Source: Paenibacillus sp. FSL H7-0331
GTDB taxonomy: Bacteria > Bacillota > Bacilli > Paenibacillales > NBRC-103111
Direction of reading: 5' to 3'
Length of the DNA stretch: 59,443 bases
NCBI RefSeq assembly: GCF_001956045.1
Contig: NZ_MRTH01000045.1
Coordinates: 1 to 59,443, forward strand
Both the position numbers and the translations under genes were made by a program. The notes below the pieces were generated by a model. The model did no database searches and was not told the DNA's origin. It saw only the letters and a list, made by a program, of their open reading frames with translations. Each line of letters begins with the position of its first letter. The first letter of the stretch is position 1. Below are positions 51,140 through 59,443 of the stretch, one piece after another.

Positions 51140-51874
51140 TTAAAGAGATGGAGTTTCCGGCTTCACATCATCACCGGATTTACGTGATCTTTTACGCTTT
51201 GTAAACAGTCGTTCAGCGTTTTTTTTTAAGCCGTACAGCGCATAAAGAAGCAGCGGTACAAAAATCATTTTAGATAACGTTCCTGGAAATTGAATCGCTA
51301 CGACAACGGCGATGATTACAACAACCGGTGTAATCCAAATCGCTTTTTTGGGAATGCCCATTTTTTTGAAATTGGGGTATTTGACAGTGCTAACCATCAA
51401 ATAGGATAACAACAATGTACTCAACACGAGTACAAACGTATTTAATTCATTGTGAAAGAGCGCCAATGTACACAAGACACCACCAGCAGCCGGAATCGGC
51501 AAGCCGATAAAATAACCCGGAGTACCCGCAATCACGTTAAACCGTGCCAAACGAAGTGCACCACAAATTGGAAAAGCTGCAGTTGCAATCCAGGCTGTCG
51601 CGGCATTCAATTCTGTAAAAGCCACAACATACATAATAAAAGCCGGTGCTACACCAAACGAAATGACATCGGATAGGGAATCCAATTCTTTACCAAATTC
51701 ACTTTGTACGTTCAACGCTCGAGCAACTCGTCCATCCAAACCATCCAGAAGCATGGCAATGATAACCATAATAGCAGCTAAGTCCGGTTGCTTATTGAAA
51801 ACGAGAATGATCGCGATAATTCCCAAAAATAGATTTCCTATTGTGAAAATATTGGGAAGAGATTTTGTCAGCAT
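51140..51874 (-). CDS. pssA: CDP-diacylglycerol-serine O-phosphatidyltransferase
   Basis: The 244-residue membrane protein has the CDP-alcohol phosphatidyltransferase motif D47G..A51R..G61...D65...D69 (DGRVARALNVQSEFGKELDS in part) and several hydrophobic segments. It makes phosphatidylserine, the precursor of phosphatidylethanolamine. GAGGTGG precedes the ATG. It has its own promoter and terminator within the disA-yacL interval, where B. subtilis has no such gene. Confidence 0.92.
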   Translation of the reverse strand: MLTKSLPNIFTIGNLFLGIIAIILVFNKQPDLAAIMVIIAMLLDGLDGRVARALNVQSEFGKELDSLSDVISFGVAPAFIMYVVAFTELNAATAWIATAAFPICGALRLARFNVIAGTPGYFIGLPIPAAGGVLCTLALFHNELNTFVLVLSTLLLSYLMVSTVKYPNFKKMGIPKKAIWITPVVVIIAVVVAIQFPGTLSKMIFVPLLLYALYGLKKNAERLFTKRKRSRKSGDDVKPETPSL

Positions 51875-51918
51875 GTTTTGTCCACCTCTGGTTTTACTTT
51901 ACCCTAATACTTCTTACT

Positions 51919-51947
51919 ATATTAAGGCACCCACTGATTGTTTGCAA
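51919..51947 (-). promoter_or_regulatory. candidate pssA promoter
   Basis: The minus strand has TTGCAA (51942-51947), a 17-bp spacer and TAATAT (51919-51924), immediately after the disA stop. Confidence 0.5.
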
Positions 51948-51948
51948 G

Positions 51949-53028
51949 CTAAATGTGTCTGTCAATGAATACTTGGTCCTTGATTCTTTTCAAACCTTCT
52001 TTGATTGTCCTTGCCCGAACCTCCCCAATTCCTTCCACTTCGTCCAATTCGCCGATCGTAGCCATCATCAAATGAGGGAGACGTCCAAACCGTTCCACAA
52101 CATTTTGAATGATCGTAGAGGGCATCCGAGGAATCTTGTGCAGCACACGATAGCCCCTCGGGGAAACGGTTTCTTCAGCGCTGTTGCTGGCAGTTGGATA
52201 GCCGAGCAGTCGAGCCACGTGATAATGGTCAAGCATCTCTTCGGATGCCAACCGTTTGAGACTGTTGGTCAAATCCTTGATTTTGTCCTCATTCAAATCC
52301 TTCACATAATCCTTGAGCAGCAAATAAGCATCGTATTCAATTGTACCTACTAGCTCTTCAAGCTGCATGCTGATGAGTCTTCCTTCGGTTCCAAGCTCCA
52401 CAATGTATCGCTTGATTTCAGCCTTGATGCGCAGCACCATCTCAACCCGTTGAATAACATTGGTCACATCATGCAGCGCAACCAGTTCTTCAAATTCAGA
52501 GGCGCCCAGGTTGGTCAGAGCCTGGTCAAGCACCGATTTATATTTTTCCAGCGTCTGAATCGCTTGATTAGCTTTGGTAAGAATAACGCCTATATCTTTT
52601 AACGAATAGCGCAGATTTCCTTGATACAGGGTGATTACGTTACGTCTCTGTGATATGGATACCACAAGCTTGGAGGTTTGCTTCGCTACACGTTCAGCTG
52701 TACGATGCCGTATTCCCGTCTCAGAGGAAGAAATGGTGGAGTCCGGTATCAGCTGGGTATTGGCATACAAAATCATTTTAACATCTTCACTAAGAATGAT
52801 CGCTCCGTCCATCTTGGCCAGTTCATATAAATAGTTGGGAGAAAAATCACAATTAATCGAAAAACCGCCGTCAACCAGTTCCATCACTTCCGGACTGTAG
52901 CCTACAACAATCAAGGCTCCGGTCTTGGCACTAAGCACATTGTCGAGCCCAGCTCTAAAAGCAGTGCCTGGCGCAACTAATTGCAATAGCTGGTTCATTA
53001 CATCTCTCTTTACTTCTTCCTTGCTCAT
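51949..53028 (-). CDS. disA: DNA integrity scanning diadenylate cyclase DisA
   Basis: The 359-residue product has the DAC domain with DGA (74-76) and RHR (107-109), the catalytic motifs for c-di-AMP synthesis, a central helical linker and a C-terminal HhH-type DNA-binding domain. DisA scans DNA for lesions and pauses c-di-AMP synthesis during sporulation checkpoints. It follows radA, a known functional partner. Confidence 0.95.
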   Translation of the reverse strand: MSKEEVKRDVMNQLLQLVAPGTAFRAGLDNVLSAKTGALIVVGYSPEVMELVDGGFSINCDFSPNYLYELAKMDGAIILSEDVKMILYANTQLIPDSTISSSETGIRHRTAERVAKQTSKLVVSISQRRNVITLYQGNLRYSLKDIGVILTKANQAIQTLEKYKSVLDQALTNLGASEFEELVALHDVTNVIQRVEMVLRIKAEIKRYIVELGTEGRLISMQLEELVGTIEYDAYLLLKDYVKDLNEDKIKDLTNSLKRLASEEMLDHYHVARLLGYPTASNSAEETVSPRGYRVLHKIPRMPSTIIQNVVERFGRLPHLMMATIGELDEVEGIGEVRARTIKEGLKRIKDQVFIDRHI

Positions 53029-53060
53029 GTTGTTCCTCCCTGCCGGCCCTGTTTTTACAT

Positions 53061-54428
53061 CTATCCTAGTGCTGCTTTTAATGCTTCTGATACTGTGTTT
53101 ACGCCTATGATTTCTATGCCCGTGGGCGGTGTCCAGCCCTTCAGGCTTTTCTCAGGGACTATTACTCTGCGAAAACCAAGCTTCTCAGCTTCCCTGACTC
53201 GTTGATCGACACGGGAAACTCCGCGTACCTCACCCGTTAACCCGACTTCGCCAAATACGACATCAAAAGGCTGTGTTGGCTGGTCTCTGAGACTGGAGGC
53301 GATACTGACCGCTATGGCCAAATCAACAGCAGGTTCATCCAGCTTAATGCCACCGGCAACATTGACATAGGCATCCTGATTTTGCAAAAACATGCCCATA
53401 CGTTTTTCCAATACTGCGATAATTAAAGCGAGACGATTATGATCGATGCCTGTAGCCATCCGCCGCGGTGAAGGAAAATTCGTTGACGATACGAGAGCCT
53501 GGAGTTCCACAAGGACGGGTCTCGTTCCCTCCATGCTGGCGACAACCGTAGAGCCGGCGACCCCAAGCGGCCGTTCCGATAAAAATAGCTCCGACGGATT
53601 GCTTACCTCAACCAAGCCGGTTTCCCGCATCTCAAAAATACCGATTTCGTTTGTTGAGCCAAACCGGTTTTTCACCGCACGGAGAAGCCGATAGGAGTGG
53701 TGCCGTTCTCCTTCAAAGTAGAGAACACAATCGACCATATGCTCGAGCATCCGCGGGCCGGCAATTGCCCCTTCCTTAGTAACATGACCCACAAGCACCG
53801 TGGCAATACCTTTGATTTTGGCAATTCGCATAAAATGGCCTGTGCATTCTCTAACTTGGGATACACTTCCAGGAGCCGAGGTTACAGCCGGATGGTATAC
53901 CGTTTGGATCGAATCGATAACCAGAAAATCCGGTTGAACCTCTGCAATGGACTCCTCTATCAGCTCCAGGTTCGTTTCACAAAGTACATACAGCATTTCC
54001 GAGGACGCATTCAACCGATCAGCCCGAAGCTTGGTTTGGCGTATCGATTCTTCTCCGGAAACATAGAGAACTTTTTTTCCCACCTGCGTCAGATCATGCG
54101 AGGTTTGCAGCAGCAGCGTTGATTTACCAATACCAGGGTCGCCACCAACCAGAAGCAAGGAACCCGGCACCAAGCCTCCTCCCAGTACACGGTTCAACTC
54201 TTTATTACCCGTTAGTATACGCTGTTCCTCTCCACTTTTTATATTTATGATCGATACTGCCTTTTCTTTCGTATGGAGTAAAGAAGAATGTGTCATCTGT
54301 GTTTTGGATATGGTTTCTATTTCTTCTACAAACGTATTCCAAGCTTGACAACCCGGACACTTTCCTAACCATTTGGGCGAATCGTATCCGCATTCCTGGC
54401 AGCAGAATTTTGTTTTTTGCTTAGCCAT
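53061..54428 (-). CDS. radA: DNA repair protein RadA
   Basis: The 455-residue product has an N-terminal zinc finger (Cys10-xx-Cys13, Cys24-xx-Cys27), a RecA-like Walker [11 protein letters not shown] (95-104), the KNRFGS motif and a Lon-protease-like C-terminal domain. It aids branch migration in recombination. ATG at 54428 follows GGGAG; a start eight codons upstream was rejected. Confidence 0.95.
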   Translation of the reverse strand: MAKQKTKFCCQECGYDSPKWLGKCPGCQAWNTFVEEIETISKTQMTHSSLLHTKEKAVSIINIKSGEEQRILTGNKELNRVLGGGLVPGSLLLVGGDPGIGKSTLLLQTSHDLTQVGKKVLYVSGEESIRQTKLRADRLNASSEMLYVLCETNLELIEESIAEVQPDFLVIDSIQTVYHPAVTSAPGSVSQVRECTGHFMRIAKIKGIATVLVGHVTKEGAIAGPRMLEHMVDCVLYFEGERHHSYRLLRAVKNRFGSTNEIGIFEMRETGLVEVSNPSELFLSERPLGVAGSTVVASMEGTRPVLVELQALVSSTNFPSPRRMATGIDHNRLALIIAVLEKRMGMFLQNQDAYVNVAGGIKLDEPAVDLAIAVSIASSLRDQPTQPFDVVFGEVGLTGEVRGVSRVDQRVREAEKLGFRRVIVPEKSLKGWTPPTGIEIIGVNTVSEALKAALG

Positions 54429-54528
54429 CTGTAATCTCCCTGCTGATTTCAATTGTTAGCTTTATTATAATCGTATCCATCAAAGTTTACCATTTTGCAC
54501 AAGTAATGAAAACCCTACACTGATAAAG

Positions 54529-54570
54529 AAAAAAGCACCCTTCCCCCCTATGTATCGAAGGAAAGATGCT
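54529..54570 (-). terminator. clpC operon terminator
   Basis: On the minus strand AGCATCTTTCC (54570-54560) pairs with GGAAGGGTGCT (54544-54534), including two G-U pairs, followed by TTTTTTC. It separates clpC from radA. Confidence 0.8.
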
Positions 54571-54613
54571 CTCGCTTTTTAATAAAGTCATTGTTCAAAA
54601 AGTATCTGTCTTA

Positions 54614-57037
54614 TTAAGACTGAGCTACGGTCAGTGCTCCATCTTTTTCGTCGATTACCAACGAATTACCCTTAACTATCGTGCCGCGGAGCAGCTCCTC
54701 AGAAAGACGGTCTTCAATATGTTTTTGGATCGCTCTACGAAGCGGTCTTGCACCATATGTCGGATCGTATCCTTCTTTGGCCAGGAATGCTTTGGCTTTG
54801 TCGGTGAGGATGAAATCAACATCCTGTTCCTTAAGACGCTTGCTCAGGTCAGCTGCCATCAATGTCACAATTTGACCGATATGCTGCTCATCCAAAGAAT
54901 GGAATACGATGGTTTCATCGATTCTGTTCAAGAATTCAGGACGGAAGCTTTTCTTCAACTCGCCCATTACTTTATCCTTCATGTTGCTATAATCTTTACC
55001 TGCATCCTGGTTAGCGGTGAACCCAAGTGAAGAATTTTTCTTGATTACATCTGCCCCAACGTTTGAGGTCATAATAATCAGCGTGTTACGGAAGTCGACC
55101 GTACGGCCCTTGGAATCCGTTAAACGTCCATCCTCCAGCACTTGAAGTAAAATGTTGAATACTTCTGGATGCGCTTTTTCAATCTCATCCAGCAGTACTA
55201 CGGAATAAGGCTTACGGCGTACTTTCTCGGTAAGCTGACCGCCTTCCTCATAGCCTACATATCCTGGAGGTGCTCCTACCAGACGTGAGGTCGAATGCTT
55301 CTCCATATACTCGGACATATCAATCCGAATGACCGCATTCTCATCACCAAACAACGATTCCGCTAACGCACGTGCCAGCTCGGTTTTACCTACACCTGTA
55401 GGTCCCAAGAAGATGAATGATCCAATCGGACGTTTCGGATCCTTAAGTCCTGCTCTCGCACGACGTATCGCGCGGCTGACAGCTTTTACAGCTTCTTCTT
55501 GACCGATGACACGATCATGTAAAATGGATTCCATTTTGAGCAGGCGTTCGGTTTCTTCTTCAGCCAGCTTGAGGACCGGGATACCCGTCCAGCTTGCTAC
55601 AACCTGAGCGATATCCTCAGGAGTCACCTCGGAATCCGTACTTCCTTGCTTTTCTTTCCATTCGTTCTTCGTGGAATCCAGTTCCTCACGCATTTTTTGC
55701 TCGGTATCACGCAGTGACGCAGCCTTTTCAAACTCTTGGCTCTGTACGGCAGCATCTTTTTCTTTGCGCACATCCTCCAGCTTGCTCTCCAGCTTTTTCA
55801 AATCCGGTGGTACGGTGTACGAGCGAAGTCTCACTCTGGAGCCTGCTTCATCCATCAAATCGATGGCTTTATCCGGAAGGAAACGATCAGGGATGTATCG
55901 ATCCGATAATTGAACAGCTTGCACAATTGCTTCATCCGTAATTTTCACACGGTGATGGGCCTCGTAGCGGTCACGTAAGCCGTACAAAATTTGGATCGCT
56001 TCTTCTGGTGAAGGCTGGTCGACCGTGATCGGCTGGAACCGTCTTTCCAAAGCAGCATCTTTCTCAATGTACTTACGGTACTCATCCAGCGTCGTTGCAC
56101 CGATGCATTGAAGCTCTCCACGAGCCAGAGCCGGTTTTAAAATGTTGGATGCATCGATAGCACCTTCAGCGCCACCAGCTCCAATCAAGGTATGAAGCTC
56201 ATCAATGAACAGTACGATATTGCCCGCTTGACGAATTTCATCCATGATTTTTTTAAGACGATCCTCAAATTCACCACGGTATTTAGTACCTGCTACTACA
56301 GATCCCATATCGAGTGTCATAACACGTTTATCACGAAGGGTTTCCGGAATTTCGTTGTTAATAATTTTTTGAGCCAAGCCTTCAGCAATCGCTGTTTTCC
56401 CGACTCCAGGCTCACCTATAAGAACAGGGTTGTTTTTGGTTCTACGACTCAACACCTGAATAACACGTTCGATTTCTTTGCTTCTTCCGATAACCGGATC
56501 CAGATGGCCTTCCTTCGCATAAGCAGTCAGATCGCGAGCCAAACCATCCAACGTAGGCGTGTTTACATTTACTGTATTGGCATGGCTTGTTGTTACAGTC
56601 TCACTGCTGCCCAGTAATTGCAGAACTTGCTGACGCGCTTTATTTAAGCTCACACCCAAATTATTCAATACTCGCGCGGCTACACCTTCACCTTCACGAA
56701 TAAGACCAAGCAGGATATGTTCTGTTCCAACATAAGTATGGCCAAGCTTGCGTGCTTCATCCATGGACAGCTCTATAACTTTCTTGGCACGTGGTGTGTA
56801 TGCAATGTTGGTCGGCTGCTCTTGACCCCGGCCTATCAAAGCTTCCACTTCGTCTTGAATCTTCTCCAAGCCAAGTCCCAAAGCTATCAGTGCTTTGGCC
56901 GCTATGCCATCGCCTTCACGGATAAGTCCAAGCAAGATATGCTCCGTACCGATATTATTATGGCCCAAACGAACAGCTTCCTCTTGAGCTAAAGACAGTA
57001 CTTTCTGCGCACGTTCCGTAAATCTTCCAAACATCAT
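54614..57037 (-). CDS. clpC: AAA+ protease ATPase subunit ClpC
   Basis: The 807-residue product has Clp N-repeats ([30 protein letters not shown]), AAA domain 1 (GEPGVGKT, about residue 205), a middle UVR-containing coiled-coil, AAA domain 2 (GPTGVGKT, about 545) and [18 protein letters not shown]. It unfolds substrates, including arginine-phosphorylated proteins, for ClpP. The ATG at 57037 follows AAAGGTG by about seven bases ([10 protein letters not shown]). Confidence 0.96.
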   Translation of the reverse strand: MMFGRFTERAQKVLSLAQEEAVRLGHNNIGTEHILLGLIREGDGIAAKALIALGLGLEKIQDEVEALIGRGQEQPTNIAYTPRAKKVIELSMDEARKLGHTYVGTEHILLGLIREGEGVAARVLNNLGVSLNKARQQVLQLLGSSETVTTSHANTVNVNTPTLDGLARDLTAYAKEGHLDPVIGRSKEIERVIQVLSRRTKNNPVLIGEPGVGKTAIAEGLAQKIINNEIPETLRDKRVMTLDMGSVVAGTKYRGEFEDRLKKIMDEIRQAGNIVLFIDELHTLIGAGGAEGAIDASNILKPALARGELQCIGATTLDEYRKYIEKDAALERRFQPITVDQPSPEEAIQILYGLRDRYEAHHRVKITDEAIVQAVQLSDRYIPDRFLPDKAIDLMDEAGSRVRLRSYTVPPDLKKLESKLEDVRKEKDAAVQSQEFEKAASLRDTEQKMREELDSTKNEWKEKQGSTDSEVTPEDIAQVVASWTGIPVLKLAEEETERLLKMESILHDRVIGQEEAVKAVSRAIRRARAGLKDPKRPIGSFIFLGPTGVGKTELARALAESLFGDENAVIRIDMSEYMEKHSTSRLVGAPPGYVGYEEGGQLTEKVRRKPYSVVLLDEIEKAHPEVFNILLQVLEDGRLTDSKGRTVDFRNTLIIMTSNVGADVIKKNSSLGFTANQDAGKDYSNMKDKVMGELKKSFRPEFLNRIDETIVFHSLDEQHIGQIVTLMAADLSKRLKEQDVDFILTDKAKAFLAKEGYDPTYGARPLRRAIQKHIEDRLSEELLRGTIVKGNSLVIDEKDGALTVAQS

Positions 57038-57106
57038 ATATAACACACCTTTCTGTTATAAAATAAGAAAATTACTTACACCTTAGCATAACGCCCCATT
57101 GCTGCG

Positions 57107-58168
57107 CTACTCGGGTGTGAGCCTCTCCCGAATGAGCTGTGCCCTTCGTATATCTCTTTCTTCAGAACTTAACTTTTCTCCTGCATGCTGCTGCAAAAAG
57201 CCTGGCTGTGTCATGACCATAAGCTCGTTCATGACTTGCATGGGGACATTTTTAATAATACCCAAATCAATACCAAGCCGAACATCCGAAAGTCGCTGAG
57301 CAGCTTCCTTGGAGTCCATGATCGCGGCATAAGACATGATGCCAAAAGATCGACTCACGCGATCCACCAGCTTCGCCTTCATCTCGAGCTGAAGCTTCTC
57401 TCTGGCTCCGCGTTCATGCTCGATAAGCTGGGTGACTACCCCACATAAATTATCGATAATTTCCTTCTCTGATTGACCTAAAGTAATCTGATTGGAAATT
57501 TGGAACAGATTGCCCAATGCCTCGCTGCCTTCACCATACAGACCACGTACAGCCAAACCTACCTGTGTAATGGCTGACAAAATTCGGTTAATCTGCTGGG
57601 TGATCACTAAAGCAGGTAAATGAATCATTACCGATGCCCTGATTCCAGTACCAACGTTCGTCGGACAACTGGTCAAATAACCGCGTTTTTCATCAAAAGC
57701 ATAGTTCAGCTGTTCTTCAAAAACATCGTCCAGCTGATTCGCCAAATCCCACGCTTCCTGAATCTGGAACCCAGAACACAAGCATTGTATTCGTAAATGA
57801 TCTTCTTCATTCAACATGATGCTGATCGATTCGTTGTCACTTAGAATAACGGCCCCGTTACGCGATTCATTGGCTAAGGCGGGACTGATCAAATGTTTTT
57901 CAACCAGTACTCGCTTCTCAAGCTCATCCAATTCGTCCAAGTTCAGTATCGAGAAATCACTAATGGTTCGCAATTCCTCATTCTGCAGAAGGCCCGTTAA
58001 CAGGTCCAACACTTCCTTGGACTGATCACTTGTCGAAAGCATAGGAAAGGGATGCGACTGCAGGTTCCTGGCAATACGTACTCTGCTGCTGATTACGATA
58101 TCTGAGTCGGGGCTTTCACCCTTCATCCAATCGCTTAAGGCTTGTTCCGTAAAACGATTTGTTACCAT
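57107..58168 (-). CDS. mcsB: protein arginine kinase McsB
   Basis: The 353-residue product is a guanido-kinase-like protein: SDIVISSRVRIARNL near residue 25 and a C-terminal kinase domain. McsB phosphorylates arginines, marking proteins for ClpCP, and inactivates CtsR under stress. GGAGG precedes the ATG. Confidence 0.95.
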   Translation of the reverse strand: MVTNRFTEQALSDWMKGESPDSDIVISSRVRIARNLQSHPFPMLSTSDQSKEVLDLLTGLLQNEELRTISDFSILNLDELDELEKRVLVEKHLISPALANESRNGAVILSDNESISIMLNEEDHLRIQCLCSGFQIQEAWDLANQLDDVFEEQLNYAFDEKRGYLTSCPTNVGTGIRASVMIHLPALVITQQINRILSAITQVGLAVRGLYGEGSEALGNLFQISNQITLGQSEKEIIDNLCGVVTQLIEHERGAREKLQLEMKAKLVDRVSRSFGIMSYAAIMDSKEAAQRLSDVRLGIDLGIIKNVPMQVMNELMVMTQPGFLQQHAGEKLSSEERDIRRAQLIRERLTPE

Positions 58169-58202
58169 AAGCTTGCCTCCTGCCTGCTCAAAGGAACTAA
58201 AC

Positions 58203-58718
58203 TTATCCTTCTAGTACTTTTTTCTCCAAATTGCGAATCTCATCCCGAAGTTCAGCTGCTTGTTCGAACTCTTCATTTTCAATTCGATGCAAAAGCTCTT
58301 TCTTCAAGCATTCGATTTCCCGCTTATGCTTTATTAACCCACCTGAGCGTTTAGGAACCTTTCCGGTATGAACCGTACTGCCGTGAACTCGTTTAAATAA
58401 AGGATCTAACTTCTCATCGAAGTATTTATAACAAGAGCTGCAGCCAAATCTGCCTACTTTGCTGAACTGGCTGTACGTTAACCCACAATTCTCACAACGG
58501 CTTGGCTGAGCTTTAGGGGTTAACCCTTGACTGGCAGGATCGAAATCCAGCAGCCCTGAGAGTAAATTATGAATCGAAAATCCATTCGGTGTCCCGGGGA
58601 TTAATTCCCCCTTGTCTCTTGCGCATGATTCACAAATGTGAAACTCCGTTTTTTCCCCATTAAGAATTTTGGTGAAATGCAGTGTTGCCTGTTTCTTGCC
58701 GCACTCCTGACAAATCAT
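58203..58718 (-). CDS. mcsA: McsB activator McsA, zinc-finger and UVR protein
   Basis: The 171-residue product has four CxxC motifs (CQEC, CESC, CENC, CSSC) that bind metal, and a C-terminal UVR coiled-coil. It activates McsB and is a redox/metal-sensitive part of the ClpC stress response. GGAGG precedes the ATG. Confidence 0.95.
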   Translation of the reverse strand: MICQECGKKQATLHFTKILNGEKTEFHICESCARDKGELIPGTPNGFSIHNLLSGLLDFDPASQGLTPKAQPSRCENCGLTYSQFSKVGRFGCSSCYKYFDEKLDPLFKRVHGSTVHTGKVPKRSGGLIKHKREIECLKKELLHRIENEEFEQAAELRDEIRNLEKKVLEG

Positions 58719-58730
58719 TGGAATCCCTCC

Positions 58731-59192
58731 TTATTTGCTCAACAAGGAAATCAGCATGGCTTTTAAAATCTTGGCTCGGATCTCATCACGGAGAGGCAGC
58801 TTCAGCTGGAGAACGTCTCTAGAGATCGCTGCTCTCATCATTGCTGCTTCTCTTGTCGTAATATACCCGCTCTCCTCCAACTGATATAGCAAGCCCTCTG
58901 AGGTCCCTTGATCGATCTGTGAGCAAATCGTTTTGAAAATAAGATCGAGAACAGACCCGTGAGCGTTCAGCTCGATTTTTTGAATACGGATATAGCCGCC
59001 GCCGCCGCGCTTGCTCTCTACAATATAACCCTTTTCCAATGTAAACCGGGTACTGATGACATAATTAATTTGAGAAGGAACACATTCAAATTGATCCGCC
59101 AAATCGTTACGTTGTATATCTACTACGCCTTCATCGCTTAGCTGCAAAATACTTTTCAGGTATTGCTCGATGACTTCCGAGACATTACGCAT
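58731..59192 (-). CDS. ctsR: transcriptional repressor CtsR
   Basis: The 153-residue product has an N-terminal winged helix-turn-helix with the Gly-rich wing KRGGGGYIRI that acts as a thermosensor, and a C-terminal dimerisation domain. It represses ctsR-mcsA-mcsB-clpC and other clp genes. ATG at 59192 follows GGAGG by eight bases; TTG one codon earlier is possible. It is the first gene of the operon. Confidence 0.96.
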   Translation of the reverse strand: MRNVSEVIEQYLKSILQLSDEGVVDIQRNDLADQFECVPSQINYVISTRFTLEKGYIVESKRGGGGYIRIQKIELNAHGSVLDLIFKTICSQIDQGTSEGLLYQLEESGYITTREAAMMRAAISRDVLQLKLPLRDEIRAKILKAMLISLLSK

Positions 59193-59219
59193 CAATTCGA
59201 CCTCCTTACGAGAAGTAAA

Positions 59220-59247
59220 TTGACTTTGACTTTCTTTGACTTTGACT
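59220..59247 (-). promoter_or_regulatory. CtsR operator
   Basis: The minus strand contains AGTCAAAGAAAGTCAAA (59241-59225), an exact match to the CtsR consensus RGTCAAANANRGTCAAA. An extra GTCAA half-site lies on each side, so there are four in all. It covers the region just after the -10. Confidence 0.9.
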
Positions 59248-59249
59248 TT

Positions 59250-59277
59250 ATTATAGCAGTTTTCTGATAATTTGCAA
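59250..59277 (-). promoter_or_regulatory. ctsR operon promoter
   Basis: The minus strand has TTGCAA (59272-59277), a 16-bp spacer and TATAAT (59250-59255) preceded by TGC (extended -10). The CtsR operator begins three bases downstream. Confidence 0.75.
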
Positions 59278-59340
59278 CTGGGAGCTGCATCATTTTATTT
59301 TCCGCTTTTCGGACTGTTTTATTCTATAAGTGCAAAACAA

Positions 59341-59380
59341 AAAATAGCCTTTTCGGATAATTATCCAAAAAGGCTATTTT
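59341..59380 (-). terminator. rRNA operon terminator
   Basis: AAAATAGCCTTTT pairs with AAAAGGCTATTTT around an inner GGATAATTATCC palindrome with one mismatched pair, making a stem of up to about 19 pairs. It ends transcription leaving the 5S gene. Confidence 0.85.
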
Positions 59381-59385
59381 ACTGT

Positions 59386-59443
59386 GCTTGGCAACGTCCT
59401 ACTCTCCCAGAACCCTGCGGTTCAAGTACCATTGGCGCTGAAG
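59386..59443 (-). rRNA. rrf: 5S rRNA, 3' end (partial)
   Basis: The minus strand ends in GGGAGAGTAGGACGTTGCCA plus AGC, the conserved 5S 3' end. The 5' part continues off the right edge. Confidence 0.93.

Overview
The window is a roughly 59 kb Gram-positive chromosomal segment whose gene content and order match the ctsR-to-pdaB region of Bacillus subtilis. Spore genes (spoIIM-like, pdaB, kbaA, gerD, cwlD, sigH), the McsA/McsB/CtsR/ClpC stress operon, strong AGGAGG ribosome sites and moderate GC point to an endospore-forming Bacillales. Protein similarity recalled from memory suggests Paenibacillaceae, probably Paenibacillus; no search was run. Nearly all genes are on the minus strand, so the map is read from high to low coordinates. 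The segment lies between two rRNA operons: the 3' end of a 5S gene is at the right edge and the 5' end of a 16S gene at the left edge.

Right to middle (59.4 to 42 kb): the 5S end and its terminator; ctsR-mcsA-mcsB-clpC behind a CtsR operator; radA, disA, pssA, a PIN/TRAM protein, ispD, ispF, gltX; a cysteine T-box driving cysE-cysS-mrnC-rlmB-rae1; then sigH. Middle (42 to 30 kb): rpmG-secE-nusG-rplK-rplA, rplJ-rplL behind an L10 leader, an rRNA methyltransferase, and rpoB-rpoC. Left middle (30 to 7.9 kb): rplGB, rpsL, rpsG, fusA, tuf, the S10/spc/alpha ribosomal superoperon, truA, rplM and rpsI. Left end (7.8 to 0.4 kb): cysH-sat, cwlD, salA, gerD (+), kbaA, pdaB (+), a spoIIM-like gene, a small unknown gene and tandem rRNA promoters.

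The genes supply ribosomes, RNA polymerase, translation factors and secretion, with spore formation, germination, cysteine/sulfate assimilation, isoprenoid precursors and protein quality control at the flanks. Differences from B. subtilis order are: cysH-sat where ybaJ-ybaK would be, no ecfA1-ecfA2-ecfT between rplQ and truA, and pssA between disA and the PIN/TRAM gene.

The least expected signal is a family of modular hairpin repeats of about 38 bp at three places, each ending immediately upstream of the Shine-Dalgarno of a ribosomal protein gene (rpmJ, rplX, rplJ). The connecting sequence is conserved while the hairpin arms differ between units but remain complementary. Other regulatory structures are a terminator hairpin that contains the cwlD ribosome site, two mutually exclusive hairpins after the L10 leader, and a near-perfect palindrome filling the spacer of a candidate rpoB promoter.
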